Source of the DNA: Planctomycetota bacterium
Lineage (GTDB): Bacteria > Planctomycetota > MHYJ01 > JACQXL01 > JACRIJ01
Reading direction: 5' to 3'
DNA length: 61,802 bases
Assembly: GCA_016220095.1 (NCBI GenBank)
Contig: JACRIJ010000063.1
Location: 1 to 61,802 of the forward strand
Shown: piece after piece, positions 53,401 through 61,802 of the stretch
Numbering within the stretch: the stretch's first letter is position 1
Layout: every line of letters starts with the position of its first letter
Translations under genes and position numbers: made by a program
The notes under the pieces: model-generated
Seen by the model: the letters and a program-made list of their open reading frames with translations, nothing else
Databases searched by the model: none
Told to the model about the DNA's origin: nothing

Positions 53401-54356
53401 CCCGCGGTTTGATAAAATCAGATAAGGGCGACGTGGATGGCGCGCTGGAAGATTATAATAAGGCGATTCAAATGGATCCCGATGGCGCAACTTTATTCCT
53501 CGCGCGCGTCATCGCAAGGCTGGCCAAAGGCGATAAGGCCGGGGCCGCGGAAGACCTCTCAATGGCTTTGCAAAAAAAACCTCAATTAATAGATTCAGTT
53601 AATGGCAGTATACTGACTTATATGCAGGAAGATAAATGGGAAGATGCCGTCAAATGGCTGGATTTGCTTATTGAGGCAACAACCGATAATCAGCCCGCGT
53701 ATAAATACCGCGGACATGCGAGATATATGCTGGGCGATATAGACGGAGCTGTTGAGGATGTCAGCGCCGCCATACGGCTTAACCCTTCCGATGCGAACGC
53801 GTATTATGAATGCGCGAAACTAAAAAGCAGAAAAGGCGACCTTGACGGCGCGATTTCGGATTTTACCGAAGTGATTCGCATAGAGCCTTTCAATGCGACC
53901 GCCTATTTTGATCGCGGCACCGTATGGTATAATAAAGGCGATATGGAGCAGGCTATCAGCGATTATTCGCTTTCCATCAGAATAAGCCCGGGTGATTCGG
54001 TCTCCTATATGTACCGCGGCGATGCCTTTATAAAGAAAGGCGATATGGATAAGGCCGGAGAAGATTACGAGAAATCAATCAGCCTTGACCCGGGCAATGC
54101 CTCGGGCTGGTTTTCCTGCGGCGTGGTGAAATACGAAAAGGGCGATTATGACGGGGCTATAGATGATTATAGCAAGGCTATACGTCTCAATCCGGAGTAT
54201 GCGCAGGCCTATACAAACCGCGGCGTTAATTATTGTAAAAAAGAAAGATACGCCGAAGCGATTTCAGATATGGAAAAAGCCCTAAAACTTGACCCTGAAA
54301 TGGCGGAATTCCTGGCGCCTTATCTGGAAGAGGCTAAAAAGAAAATTGGACAGTGA
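50469..54356 (+). CDS. Zinc-ribbon Ser/Thr protein kinase with transmembrane helix and TPR tail (copy 1)
   Basis: 1295 residues from ATG 50469; a TTG two codons earlier is less likely. An N-terminal zinc ribbon (C6, C9, C25, C28) is followed by a complete Hanks-type kinase: GQGGMGAVY loop, Lys of VAVKII (K99), HRDIKPANILL with D218, DFGLAKE and GTPAYMSPEQ. A single membrane helix lies at about 384-405. Beyond it there are about 20 TPR-type units of 34 residues (AYRDRGSNRSMKGDSDGAIEDY and so on) to the end. If the kinase is cytoplasmic the TPR array is exported, or nested at the membrane in the reverse case. PknB-type kinases phosphorylate Thr residues that FHA domains bind. It is followed six bases on by a paralogue. 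Confidence 0.92.
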   Translation: MTLFNCPKCNKQYSFADSRGVAQTCPACDSVLQSVQGQSVSSSRFSSSADIPEEVKEGMKTVNLTIAGKYILAQKIGQGGMGAVYKAWDTSLKRYVAVKIILPSLIDPSSQDASAGEVIERFISEAQTAAKLIHPNILQVYETGVQDDTYYIIMEYVNGGSLNEYWAQRQRAAGSAGAQNEDDYKLPSRENISEYAVLMKDVVKAIDHAHNYNIIHRDIKPANILLLRGQHGEIIPKISDFGLAKEVTSDKNITVAGTIMGTPAYMSPEQSLAFALDNKSDIFSLGSVLYRLCTGSDPFFGASYLDVIKAVAVKEPIPPRRVNGAIDRDLEIIILKAMEKEKERRYASAAEFAEDIERYLRNEPIIARPASMAYKVSKNIKRNKIAFIGIAVAALVIAVVVTGLLLSWYNMHKSAEAYLVRGDELFSAQNWKEARDYYIKCSELIKNDPAIKEKIENCARKIEDEKKAEEDAQTAWLYAVQVFQEFYKNNANMNKVWKHIDDSIAMLDKSINLYPTPKGYFFRAMLYKEKGRIEDAERDLSMAIALKPDYNLAYIIRGTVYFEKYITTQSKDMEQKAAKDFASIKSLEGIPEQFLSYKIIFEDIMVFRQDNEKGLALLKEGFEKNNNEEFLVWYTVFSLKRLAFDKDKGAKEAEECIDMAIAMKPQYAKSYLLRSMIRNFHKDYDGAIADLTAAIRINPENAPAYRDRGSNRSMKGDSDGAIEDYGEAIKIDPLSAAAYLLRANEKDARGDSAGALADINAVLKFNPDSEDALVSSSVMKSKMGDDNGAIADLNRAIRANPYSATAYYNLSLLFLNRGEIKKSISLATEAIRLNRDFADAYNHRGYVRNADGDEKGAIEDYTKAIQINPSFIEAYRRRAIVLNTMGEPGKAVQDFSKAMELDPGEPNDYYKRALAKAKAGEFAGAIEDFSACVQRLPDYEPAYRGRGNARYEIKDLDGAIEDFTKAIQLNANSSYYYTRGLIKSDKGDVDGALEDYNKAIQMDPDGATLFLARVIARLAKGDKAGAAEDLSMALQKKPQLIDSVNGSILTYMQEDKWEDAVKWLDLLIEATTDNQPAYKYRGHARYMLGDIDGAVEDVSAAIRLNPSDANAYYECAKLKSRKGDLDGAISDFTEVIRIEPFNATAYFDRGTVWYNKGDMEQAISDYSLSIRISPGDSVSYMYRGDAFIKKGDMDKAGEDYEKSISLDPGNASGWFSCGVVKYEKGDYDGAIDDYSKAIRLNPEYAQAYTNRGVNYCKKERYAEAISDMEKALKLDPEMAEFLAPYLEEAKKKIGQ

Positions 54357-54362
54357 AGATGT

Positions 54363-57300
54363 ATGAGTATTAACCTGTTGTGCCCGCGCTGCGGCAGGCA
54401 TTTTTTTATTAAAAAAACGGCAGATGATACAGGCAATTTCCAGTGCAGTTTCTGCAATGCCGGATTGCAGGTCTTGCCTGAAAGCGCTTCTGGAAGTAAG
54501 GATTCGTTTGCCCGCGGCCAGGACAGCTTTGCGGATGCGCCGGCTGAATTAGGGAAATCAGTGCACGAAGTAGTAGCCGATAAGTACGTTATCGTGGAAA
54601 AAATCGGCCAGGGCGGCATGGGCGCCGTATATAAAGGCTGGGATATAACCCTGAAAAGGGATGTCGCAATAAAAATAGTATTGCCTTCGGCCGCGGCTTC
54701 CTCGCAGGATACCCGGCAGGAAGAAGTGGTGGAAAGATTCCTCCGTGAAGCGCAAACCGTCGCAAAACTCCTGCATCCCAATATCCTGCAGATTTACGAA
54801 ATAGGCAACCGGGGCGATGATTATTATATAGTGATGGAATATTCAAACAGCGGCACTCTGGGCGATTACTGGGAATCAAGGTTTGCGGCCGCGGAAATTT
54901 CATCCGGCGAACAGCCCGCTCAAACCGGCATGCCTTCAGGGCAAGATATAAAGGAGTTCGTTGCTCTTATGATAGACATTATAAGGGCAGTGGATTACGC
55001 CCATAAATACCAGATAATTCACCGCGATATTAAACCGGGAAATATACTCCTGACCAGGGATAAACAGGGTAAAATTATTCCTAAAATAGCCGATTTCGGC
55101 CTTGCGAAAGAAATAACATCCGATAAAAAACTGACCCTTGCCGGAACTGTTGTGGGCACGCCTTCCTACATGTCCCCTGAACAAACCAATGCCGAACCTC
55201 TTGACAGCCGCAGTGATATATTCTCGCTCGGTTCTGTGCTGTATATGCTGTGCACCGGTACCGAACCTTTCGTGGCCGGTTCGTTTCTTGATGTAATGAA
55301 GGCAGTGGCAGGCATAGAGCCCGTCCCGCCCCGGAAAATAAACCGCGCTATAGACGGAGACCTTGAAATAATAATCCTTAAAGCGATGGAGAAGGAAAAA
55401 GCCCGCAGATATGAATCAGCGGACGAATTTGCCGATGACCTTGAAAGGTTTCTTAACGGCGAATCCATAGTGGCGCGGCCTGACTCGGTCTTCTATAAAG
55501 CGGTTAAAAAGGTAAAAAGGAATAAAATTGCCTTTGCGGGCGTGGGGTCGGCACTTCTGATATTCGCGGCAGTCCTGGCGTTCATGATATCAGGCAGGAT
55601 ACAGCGCGCTAATACCGGCCGTGAATACCTTGAGACGGCCGGAAAATTGGCCGGCGAACAGAAATGGAAAGAGGCTAATGATTACTATGTGAAACTCCTG
55701 GAACTGGATAAGGATAATAAGGAAGCCGCCGGGAAAATCGCGTTGTGCAAGAAAAAAATGGAAGATGAAAAAAAATCCGGCGAAGAGGCCCAGACCGCAT
55801 GGCTTTACGCCCAGCAGATATTCCCAGAATTCTACAAGAAGAACGCCAATATGGAAAAAGTGTGGCGCCAGATGGACGATGTGATTGCCCAGCTGGACAA
55901 ATCCATTGGCACCTATCCCACCTATATGGGATACTTCTACAGGGCAATGCTGTACAGGGAAAAAAACAAGCCGGGCGCCGCCATGAAAGACATTACCATG
56001 GCAATAAACCTGAAACCGGATTTTGACCTGGCGTATATAATAAGAGGCCTTATGCTGTACGAACAGTATGTCGCCGAACAGTCAAAGGAATCCGAGAAAA
56101 AAGCGTTTCAGGATTTCGGAAAAGTCAAATCAACCGCTAAAATACCGGAGCAATTTGAAATATACAAGGCTATACTTGAAGCGCTTCAGATATACAAAAA
56201 GGATCCCGAAAAATGCAAAACCATGCTGAAAAAAGGATTTGATGAGTTTGGTTCCGAGGAATTTCTCTATTGGATCGCGGTTTTGAGCATTAAGAATATA
56301 TACACCGCGGTAGGCGCGCTTGACAAAGATAAGCTGGCCGAGATAGAAAAATGCATGGATAAGGCTATTGAAACGAAATCGCAGAACGCCAAGGCGTATA
56401 TCCTTAAAGGATTCGTGAAAGAATTCCAGCAATTGCACGAAGAAGCGATTGCGGATTACAACGAGGCTATAAGAATAGACCCGAATAGCGATGACGCTTA
56501 CAGGAGCCGCGGAGATGCTAAAACAGACGCGGGCGATATTGACGGCGCAATTGAGGATTTTACGTTGGCAATTGAATTAAATCCGTCCGCGGCCATAGGT
56601 TATTTTGAGCGTGCGATGGCAAAAAAGAAAAAGAAAGATACAGGCGGCGCCCTGGAAGACCTTGATAAGGCAATTGAAATTGACCCGCAAAATGCGCTGG
56701 CTTTGCAGGCGCGCTCTGTAACCAGGTTTGAAACCGGCGATACAAAAGCCGCGCTTAACGACCTGCAGACGATGTTAAGGATGTTCCCGGATAATTCAGA
56801 AATCCACTATAATATCGGGTTAATTTTGTATAATCAGGCCAATATTGATGCCGCAATAACGCAGTTCACGGAGGCCTTGCGCTGTGAGCCGGGGCTGTCT
56901 GAGGCGTTAAACATCCGCGGCCATTGCTATACCATCAAGAATGATTACGAAAGGGCAATGAAGGATTTTTCCGCTATTATACAGTCCAATCCCGGATTTG
57001 CGGAGGCCTGGCGCCAAAGGGCTATTGTAAAAACAACAATTAAGGATTTTGCCGGGGCGGTAAAGGATTTTGATGAGGTCATTCGCATCAATCCGTCAGG
57101 CCCGGATGATTTTTTCAAGCGCGGCTGTGCGAAACAGAAAATCAACGATATTGACGGGGCTATTGAAGATTTTACGCGGGTTCTGCAGATGACGTTTACG
57201 TACCTGGATGCCTATGAGCATCGCTCCGAAGCAAGGCTGGCTAAAAACGATTTTGCCGGCGCGCTGGAGGATGCGAATGCGCTGATTCAACTCAAACCGG

Positions 57301-58790
57301 ATTCATACCAGGCTTACTATAACCGCGGCATGATAAAGAATAGAATGAAGTATGCGGATAGCGCGATAGAAGATTTTGACAGGGCAGTTGCTCTTTCCCC
57401 GGAGAATTATACCGTTTACTGGGTGCGCGGTACGATAAAAGCCGGCAAAAACGATGTTGAAGGGGCGTTTGCGGATTATAACAAGGCAATAGAACTAAAT
57501 CCCAAATGCGTTGAGGCGTATTATAACCGCGCAAAACTCCGGGGAGCCATGAAAGACAACAATAACGCAATAAAAGACCTTGATACGGCGCTTCAACTTA
57601 AGCCGGACGATTACGCTTCATACTTTGTGAGAGGCGCGGCAAAAAAAAATATCGGGGACTTTGACGGGGCCATGAAGGATCTGACGGCGTGCCTGCGCCT
57701 GAATCCGTCTTTTGCGAATGCATATATCCTCAGGGCAACGGTAAAGGTACTGCGTAACGATATAAACGGTACGATTGAAGATTGCACTAAAGCTATCCAG
57801 CTTGCGCCTGATAGTTACGATGCGTATTTTAACCGCGGCAACGCGAGATTCCAAAAACGCGATTTTACGGCCGCCATGGAAGATTACAATGCCGCAATAC
57901 TGTTAAAAGGCGATGAACCTTTGTTTTACGTGACCCTGGGAAATGCGAAAGACCAGCTTGGGGATTCCGAAGGCGCCATGCTGGATTACGGGAAGGCTAT
58001 TCAAATAGACCCTGATTTCAGGGACGCCTATTATAACCGCGGGATCGCGCGCAGGAATAAGAATGATTTTGCAGGCGCTATTGAGGATTATACCATAGCA
58101 ATACAGATACAGCCTGAATTCGCGGATGCCTATTTCCGCCGCGCCATGGCCAAAAAGGCAAATAACGATTATGCCGGCGCGATAGAAGATTTTTCCACTG
58201 CGTTAAAACTTGACCCAAATCATGTGGCAGCCGTTGGTGAACGCGCTATGGCAAGGGAACAAACCGGCGATTACGGCGGGGCTATTGAGGATTATACCGT
58301 TCTTCTTCGTTTTCAGCCCAAAAATCCGAATGCGTATTATCACCGCGCGCTTTCTAAAGAACAAAAAAATGATTTGAAAGGCGCTATTGAAGATATCTCA
58401 AAAGCCATTCAATTTCAACCGAATGATATGCAATTTGTCGCCAATCGCGGCAGATTCAGGAGCCAGACAGGGGACCTTGACGGCGCTCTTGAAGACTACG
58501 CGGCAGTCCTTGCCAAAAATCCCAAATACGCTGAAATGTATTATAATGTCGCCATGATTAAGACGTCCAAAGGCGATGCGGACGGGGCAATAAAAGAATA
58601 TTCAAAGGCCATTGAATGCAAACCCGATTACGGTTCCGCTTACGCCGGCAGGGGCATGATTTACGGTAAAACCGGGAAATATGCGGAAGCCATAGCCGAT
58701 ATTCAAAAAGCAATGGAACTTGATTCCGAAATAAAATCGTTTCTGGAATCCGTTCTTAATGAAATAAAGAAAAAACAGGGAAGTGAATAA
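54363..58790 (+). CDS. Zinc-ribbon Ser/Thr protein kinase with transmembrane helix and TPR tail (copy 2)
   Basis: 1475 residues, same layout as the gene before it: zinc ribbon (C7, C10, C28, C31), kinase with GQGGMGAVYKGWD, HRDIKPGNILL (D222), DFGLAKE and GTPSYMSPEQ, membrane helix at about 389-409, and a longer TPR array of about 25 units. The linker after the membrane helix also matches copy 1 (EDAQTAWLYAVQ against EEAQTAWLYAQQ), so this is a tandem duplication that diverged. Six bases separate the genes, so they are co-translated. A GATTNNAA array follows the stop. Confidence 0.92.
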   Translation: MSINLLCPRCGRHFFIKKTADDTGNFQCSFCNAGLQVLPESASGSKDSFARGQDSFADAPAELGKSVHEVVADKYVIVEKIGQGGMGAVYKGWDITLKRDVAIKIVLPSAAASSQDTRQEEVVERFLREAQTVAKLLHPNILQIYEIGNRGDDYYIVMEYSNSGTLGDYWESRFAAAEISSGEQPAQTGMPSGQDIKEFVALMIDIIRAVDYAHKYQIIHRDIKPGNILLTRDKQGKIIPKIADFGLAKEITSDKKLTLAGTVVGTPSYMSPEQTNAEPLDSRSDIFSLGSVLYMLCTGTEPFVAGSFLDVMKAVAGIEPVPPRKINRAIDGDLEIIILKAMEKEKARRYESADEFADDLERFLNGESIVARPDSVFYKAVKKVKRNKIAFAGVGSALLIFAAVLAFMISGRIQRANTGREYLETAGKLAGEQKWKEANDYYVKLLELDKDNKEAAGKIALCKKKMEDEKKSGEEAQTAWLYAQQIFPEFYKKNANMEKVWRQMDDVIAQLDKSIGTYPTYMGYFYRAMLYREKNKPGAAMKDITMAINLKPDFDLAYIIRGLMLYEQYVAEQSKESEKKAFQDFGKVKSTAKIPEQFEIYKAILEALQIYKKDPEKCKTMLKKGFDEFGSEEFLYWIAVLSIKNIYTAVGALDKDKLAEIEKCMDKAIETKSQNAKAYILKGFVKEFQQLHEEAIADYNEAIRIDPNSDDAYRSRGDAKTDAGDIDGAIEDFTLAIELNPSAAIGYFERAMAKKKKKDTGGALEDLDKAIEIDPQNALALQARSVTRFETGDTKAALNDLQTMLRMFPDNSEIHYNIGLILYNQANIDAAITQFTEALRCEPGLSEALNIRGHCYTIKNDYERAMKDFSAIIQSNPGFAEAWRQRAIVKTTIKDFAGAVKDFDEVIRINPSGPDDFFKRGCAKQKINDIDGAIEDFTRVLQMTFTYLDAYEHRSEARLAKNDFAGALEDANALIQLKPDSYQAYYNRGMIKNRMKYADSAIEDFDRAVALSPENYTVYWVRGTIKAGKNDVEGAFADYNKAIELNPKCVEAYYNRAKLRGAMKDNNNAIKDLDTALQLKPDDYASYFVRGAAKKNIGDFDGAMKDLTACLRLNPSFANAYILRATVKVLRNDINGTIEDCTKAIQLAPDSYDAYFNRGNARFQKRDFTAAMEDYNAAILLKGDEPLFYVTLGNAKDQLGDSEGAMLDYGKAIQIDPDFRDAYYNRGIARRNKNDFAGAIEDYTIAIQIQPEFADAYFRRAMAKKANNDYAGAIEDFSTALKLDPNHVAAVGERAMAREQTGDYGGAIEDYTVLLRFQPKNPNAYYHRALSKEQKNDLKGAIEDISKAIQFQPNDMQFVANRGRFRSQTGDLDGALEDYAAVLAKNPKYAEMYYNVAMIKTSKGDADGAIKEYSKAIECKPDYGSAYAGRGMIYGKTGKYAEAIADIQKAMELDSEIKSFLESVLNEIKKKQGSE

Positions 58791-58803
58791 ATATAGTTTT
58801 ACT

Positions 58804-58896
58804 GATTTTAAGATTTCAATATTGGAAGATTCAAAGATTACGACGAAACGATTACGGATTGAAAGATTGCAAAATTCAAAGATTGGAAGATTGCGT
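58804..58896 (+). repeat. GATTNNAA array after the second kinase
   Basis: Units GATTTTAA, GATTTCAA, TATTGGAA, GATTCAAA and so on keep 8-bp register except for one slip near 58844-58856. Confidence 0.8.
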
Positions 58897-58960
58897 TGAA
58901 CCGCTTTGAATCACCTGAAGCTGTAATTTTATACCTTAAATTCATTGGGGAACTATATAT

Positions 58961-61132
58961 ATGCCTAAAAACATCCTGGTCGCGCTTTTGGAATGCCTGC
59001 TTGCCGCTCTGATTTCCTGCGAAAACAGCGCAGTTCAACCCGAATTAAACACCGGCGTTTCCGCAAAGCCAAAACTTGCGGAAATCAACAACGAAACAGA
59101 CCTTATCGCGTATCTTTTCGCGCAAAAAGGCCTGTCGCGGGACACCGCATGCCTTGACAGGCAGGCGCTTGCACAGCTTTCTTTCTATGATATGTTCCTG
59201 CAAAACCATTTCCTGAAATACTGGGCAAGCCCTTACGGATTTCCTGAATATGTCTATTCCATTCTTGATGCGCAGGAAAAATTTTCCTGGCGGGAAACCG
59301 GCGGTATTTACGAACAATTAGCCGCTGTCGCCGCGCGGGCCGGATATCCCTGCAACTTCACAATGCCGCAACTGCCCGTGCCTTCAGAGGAAAACCCGGG
59401 TAAAGAAATCGGCGTCCTGTTTACAAAAGAAATGAAAACCGGCATGGATAAGGCGATGCAGGGCGTACCGGCGGAATTACAGCATCGTTTGGCGGAATTT
59501 GTTTATCTTACCGGCCTGGCTAAATCGGCCCGGGATGAAGCTCTTAAGGGCATTCCAACGGAAAAATACGGGCATTTTTTCGGTTATGCCTCAAAGGCAT
59601 GGACTTTTGTCAGGTTTCTTCCTGAGGAGTTCAAAGACGCCGCGCAGATTAATTCGGAATTGGGCAGGAATTTGGATTTTTCCAAATTATATTACGGCGC
59701 ATTGTTAAGCATACACGCCGCTGTTACCCTGCAGGATTTTATTTTAAGCAATAAAGCGGAGCTCGCGTATTCATTTGAATTTGATACGCCTCTCGGCAAA
59801 TTGGCATTTAACGGAAAACCTGAAGACAATACTTATCAGGGAGAGGATTATTTCCTTATAGCGGACCTCGCGGGAAACGATACCTACAAAGGAGCGGCCG
59901 CGGGGGCTTGCGGCCTGGGCCATCCGGTTTCAATCGTACTTGATTTTGCCGGCAACGATTCCTATGCGGCTGATGAAAACGCGTTGTGCGCGCAGGGCGC
60001 CGGGATAATGGGTTATGGAATACTCATTGATTATGCCGGCGACGATTCTTACAAGGCGCAGGATAATGCGCAGGGGATATGTTACGCCGGCGCAGGTTTA
60101 TTGTATGATATGGGCGGCAATGATACCTTTGAAGCGCGCTTTGCCGCGCAGGGCTCGGCAACATTCGGCATCGCGACGCTGTTCAATAAGGGCGGAAACG
60201 ACAATTATTATTGCCTTTACGTCGGGCAGGGATTCGGTTCCGTATGCGGATACGGATGCCTGCTTGATACCGATGGTAATGACAGCTACGTTGCGGAACC
60301 ATACAATCCGCTTTTTAATTCGGTGAAGGAAAACGGCCACGATGCCATGCGCAATTACAGTTTTTGCCAGGGCGCCGGATGGGGGAAAAGGGGCGATTCT
60401 GAAGGCGCGATTTCCATGGCCGGCGGTACAGGCATATTGCAGGACCTCGCCGGCGATGATTGGTACGAATGCGGCGTTTACGGGCAGGCAAGCGGTTACT
60501 GGTACGGCACGGGCATATTGCATGACAAGAGCGGAAATGACCGGTACGAGGGTTCGTTTTTTACGCAATCCGGCACCGCGCACATGGGGCTTACGATGCT
60601 GTTGGATGAAGCGGGAAATGACAGCCATCATATCTGGCACGCGATTTCGCTCGCCGGCGCGCACGATCTTTCCGTATCTTTTTTCTTTGACAGGGAAGGC
60701 GACGATAAGTATTCCTGCTGGGAATGGAAAGACGCCAAAGGAGTCCAGACGCTCGAAAATACCGGCATAAAGAATTCCGGCGGCGGCACTCTTTTCGGCG
60801 CAGGCATAACAAATGCCATCGCGGTATTCGCGGATACCGGCGGCGATGATGTTTATGAAGTCTATTCAAAAGAAAGTTTCGGATACTCACTGCACAGGGA
60901 AGATGATACGACATCGTGGCGGTGGAATCTTTTTAATTCCGGAATATTCATAGATGTCGGCGGAAACGACGTTTACACAAGGACTAATTGCCCTGACGGC
61001 TGGCCTGAACCGGCAAATAACAGCATCTGGGAAGAAATTGATTCCGGGAATGCGCAGAAGAGTTTTGGAATGGGAATAGATACTGAAAAAGGCGTTGTGC
61101 CTGAAATGAAGGCCGGACGAAGTAGCGAGTAA
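58961..61132 (+). CDS. Lipoprotein of about 12 D-x-x-G-N/D-D-x-Y repeats
   Basis: 723 residues. Signal helix with lipobox LISC, so anchored in the envelope. Residues about 30-290 are a helical domain that I do not recognise. From residue 298 to about 675 comes an array of roughly 12 units of about 26 residues with consensus hydrophobic-L-x-D-x-x-G-[ND]-D-x-[YF], often followed by QG-x-G (for example GILIDYAGDDSY and GLLYDMGGNDTF). Spacing and the aspartates suggest a calcium-binding beta-helix, but this is not the RTX nonapeptide. Units 6 and 10 have insertions. The last residues (AGRSSE) come from an AGTAGCG heptamer array that runs over the stop codon. It follows the two kinases; no catalytic motif. 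Possible surface adhesin or calcium-dependent scaffold. Confidence 0.8.
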   Translation: MPKNILVALLECLLAALISCENSAVQPELNTGVSAKPKLAEINNETDLIAYLFAQKGLSRDTACLDRQALAQLSFYDMFLQNHFLKYWASPYGFPEYVYSILDAQEKFSWRETGGIYEQLAAVAARAGYPCNFTMPQLPVPSEENPGKEIGVLFTKEMKTGMDKAMQGVPAELQHRLAEFVYLTGLAKSARDEALKGIPTEKYGHFFGYASKAWTFVRFLPEEFKDAAQINSELGRNLDFSKLYYGALLSIHAAVTLQDFILSNKAELAYSFEFDTPLGKLAFNGKPEDNTYQGEDYFLIADLAGNDTYKGAAAGACGLGHPVSIVLDFAGNDSYAADENALCAQGAGIMGYGILIDYAGDDSYKAQDNAQGICYAGAGLLYDMGGNDTFEARFAAQGSATFGIATLFNKGGNDNYYCLYVGQGFGSVCGYGCLLDTDGNDSYVAEPYNPLFNSVKENGHDAMRNYSFCQGAGWGKRGDSEGAISMAGGTGILQDLAGDDWYECGVYGQASGYWYGTGILHDKSGNDRYEGSFFTQSGTAHMGLTMLLDEAGNDSHHIWHAISLAGAHDLSVSFFFDREGDDKYSCWEWKDAKGVQTLENTGIKNSGGGTLFGAGITNAIAVFADTGGDDVYEVYSKESFGYSLHREDDTTSWRWNLFNSGIFIDVGGNDVYTRTNCPDGWPEPANNSIWEEIDSGNAQKSFGMGIDTEKGVVPEMKAGRSSE

Positions 61133-61802
61133 CCAGTAGCCCTTCGGCAAGCTCAGGGTAAACTGAGTAGCGAGGGGCGGAACGACGAAACGAAACCACA
61201 GATTATAACGAAGTAGGAAGAATGAAAAATGAAGAAGGAGGGGACGAAGTCTTGAGTCATGAGTCTGGAGTCATGGGTCCCGACTTACGACTCCCGACCC
61301 CAGACTCTTAGACTCCAGACTTATATCCGGTTCCCGTTTAAACGGGCCACGCTTCTCGTTTTACAATAAAACGGCGAATATGGCATGTGCGATATGGGAT
61401 ATACGATGTGGGATACGTCCGCAATTTCAATCTGCAATCGTTCCGTCGTAATCTTTCAATCTTCTAATCTTAGAATCTTCCTAAATCGTTTAATCTGGTT
61501 CAAGGTGGTTCAACGTAATCTTATAAAGCAGCTAAGCCGCAACCAAGACCACGAAATACGATAATTAACCACTGAACACACCGAATACACTGAAAACGTA
61601 TATTTAGCGTCTCTCCCCCCTCCCTTGCGACCCGCAGTAAGTCCCGACCAAAATGTCGGGAATGGGAGGGGGCAAGGGGGAGGGTGATAATGAGTTTTCA
61701 CCCCCACCCTGTCCCTCCCCCATCTTAGGGGGAGGGGATTGCATTTTAATGATATAATATATTACGATTCAGTGAGTTCAGTGCTTTCGGTGGTTAATTT
61801 CC
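61133..61802. repeat. Repeat-only end of the window
   Basis: No gene is supported. In order: AGTAGCG/CCAGTAG heptamers; GAAGAATGAAAAATGAAG units at 61218-61240; GAGTCATGAGTCTGGAG units; minus-strand GATTNNAA octamers at 61430-61530; and an outer snap-back (AATTAACCACTGAACACACC at 61563 mirrored by GGTGGTTAATT at 61790-61800) that encloses a CCCTCCC/GGGAGGG palindrome at 61613-61740. Confidence 0.7.

Noticed and set aside
1..61802. Insertion sequences or prophage
   Set aside because: No transposase, integrase or phage structural gene is seen; only small non-coding repeats.

Overview
The window is bacterial chromosome of moderate GC (about 45-50% by eye) from an uncultured-type, probably Planctomycetota/Omnitrophota-like (PVC-neighbourhood) lineage. 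This is inferred from gene style only: zinc-ribbon Ser/Thr kinases with long TPR tails, a Tad pilus locus built around FHA domains, large PAS/GAF hybrid histidine kinases, and long repeat-filled intergenic DNA. No rRNA or phylogenetic marker set is present that would fix the phylum.

Layout. 1-4.3 kb: a four-arm palindromic element next to a broken nucleotidyltransferase-like gene, a HAD phosphatase, and a two-gene metal transport unit (PRC/MgtE-N/CBS protein plus an Nramp-related transporter with Mg-type binding-site residues). 4.3-8.4 kb: MEDS/PAS/GAF hybrid histidine kinase. 8.5-11.1 kb: tRNA-Glu, a small Lys-rich protein and a UvrD-like helicase. 12-14.3 kb: an AT-rich insert with a SIR2-like protein facing a lipoprotein. 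14.4-15.7 kb: M28 peptidase. 16.4-31 kb: the Tad pilus locus (two Flp pilins, prepilin peptidase, three TadE/TadG-type pseudopilins, CpaB, an FHA-CpaF fusion, TadB, TadC, and two FHA-transmembrane proteins). 31.4-34.4 kb: a second hybrid histidine kinase. 34.6-43.1 kb: housekeeping genes (rpmE, prfA, an EF-G-like GTPase, an SSB-like protein, hslVU). 43.3-50.2 kb: LamG lipoprotein, tRNA-Ala, DUF4234 protein, and a leftward run rpsP-mtnA-moaA-nfnA-nfnB. 50.5-61.1 kb: two tandem TPR Ser/Thr kinases and a lipoprotein made of about 12 copies of a D-x-x-G-N/D-D-x-Y repeat.

How they may work together. The FHA domains in the pilus ATPase and in two membrane proteins read phosphothreonine in known systems, and the two Ser/Thr kinases in the same window are candidate writers; this link is inference. 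The two hybrid histidine kinases have no separate response regulator beside them and end in their own receiver domains.

The most unusual signal is in the spacers. Many genes are followed, often from the first base after the stop codon, by degenerate arrays of 7- or 8-bp units kept in exact register for 30-130 bp. The unit differs from gene to gene (GATTNNAA, GATTTAA, GGGGTTAN, GAAGAAT, AGTAGCG and others). Some arrays end in a hairpin, and other spacers carry long snap-back inverted pairs of similar short-period sequence. I know of no described function for this. A few genes (rpmE, the DUF4234 gene) instead have ordinary intrinsic terminators. Several strong sigma-70-type promoters can be read directly, and many share a TTGACWTTTCNTGAAA start.
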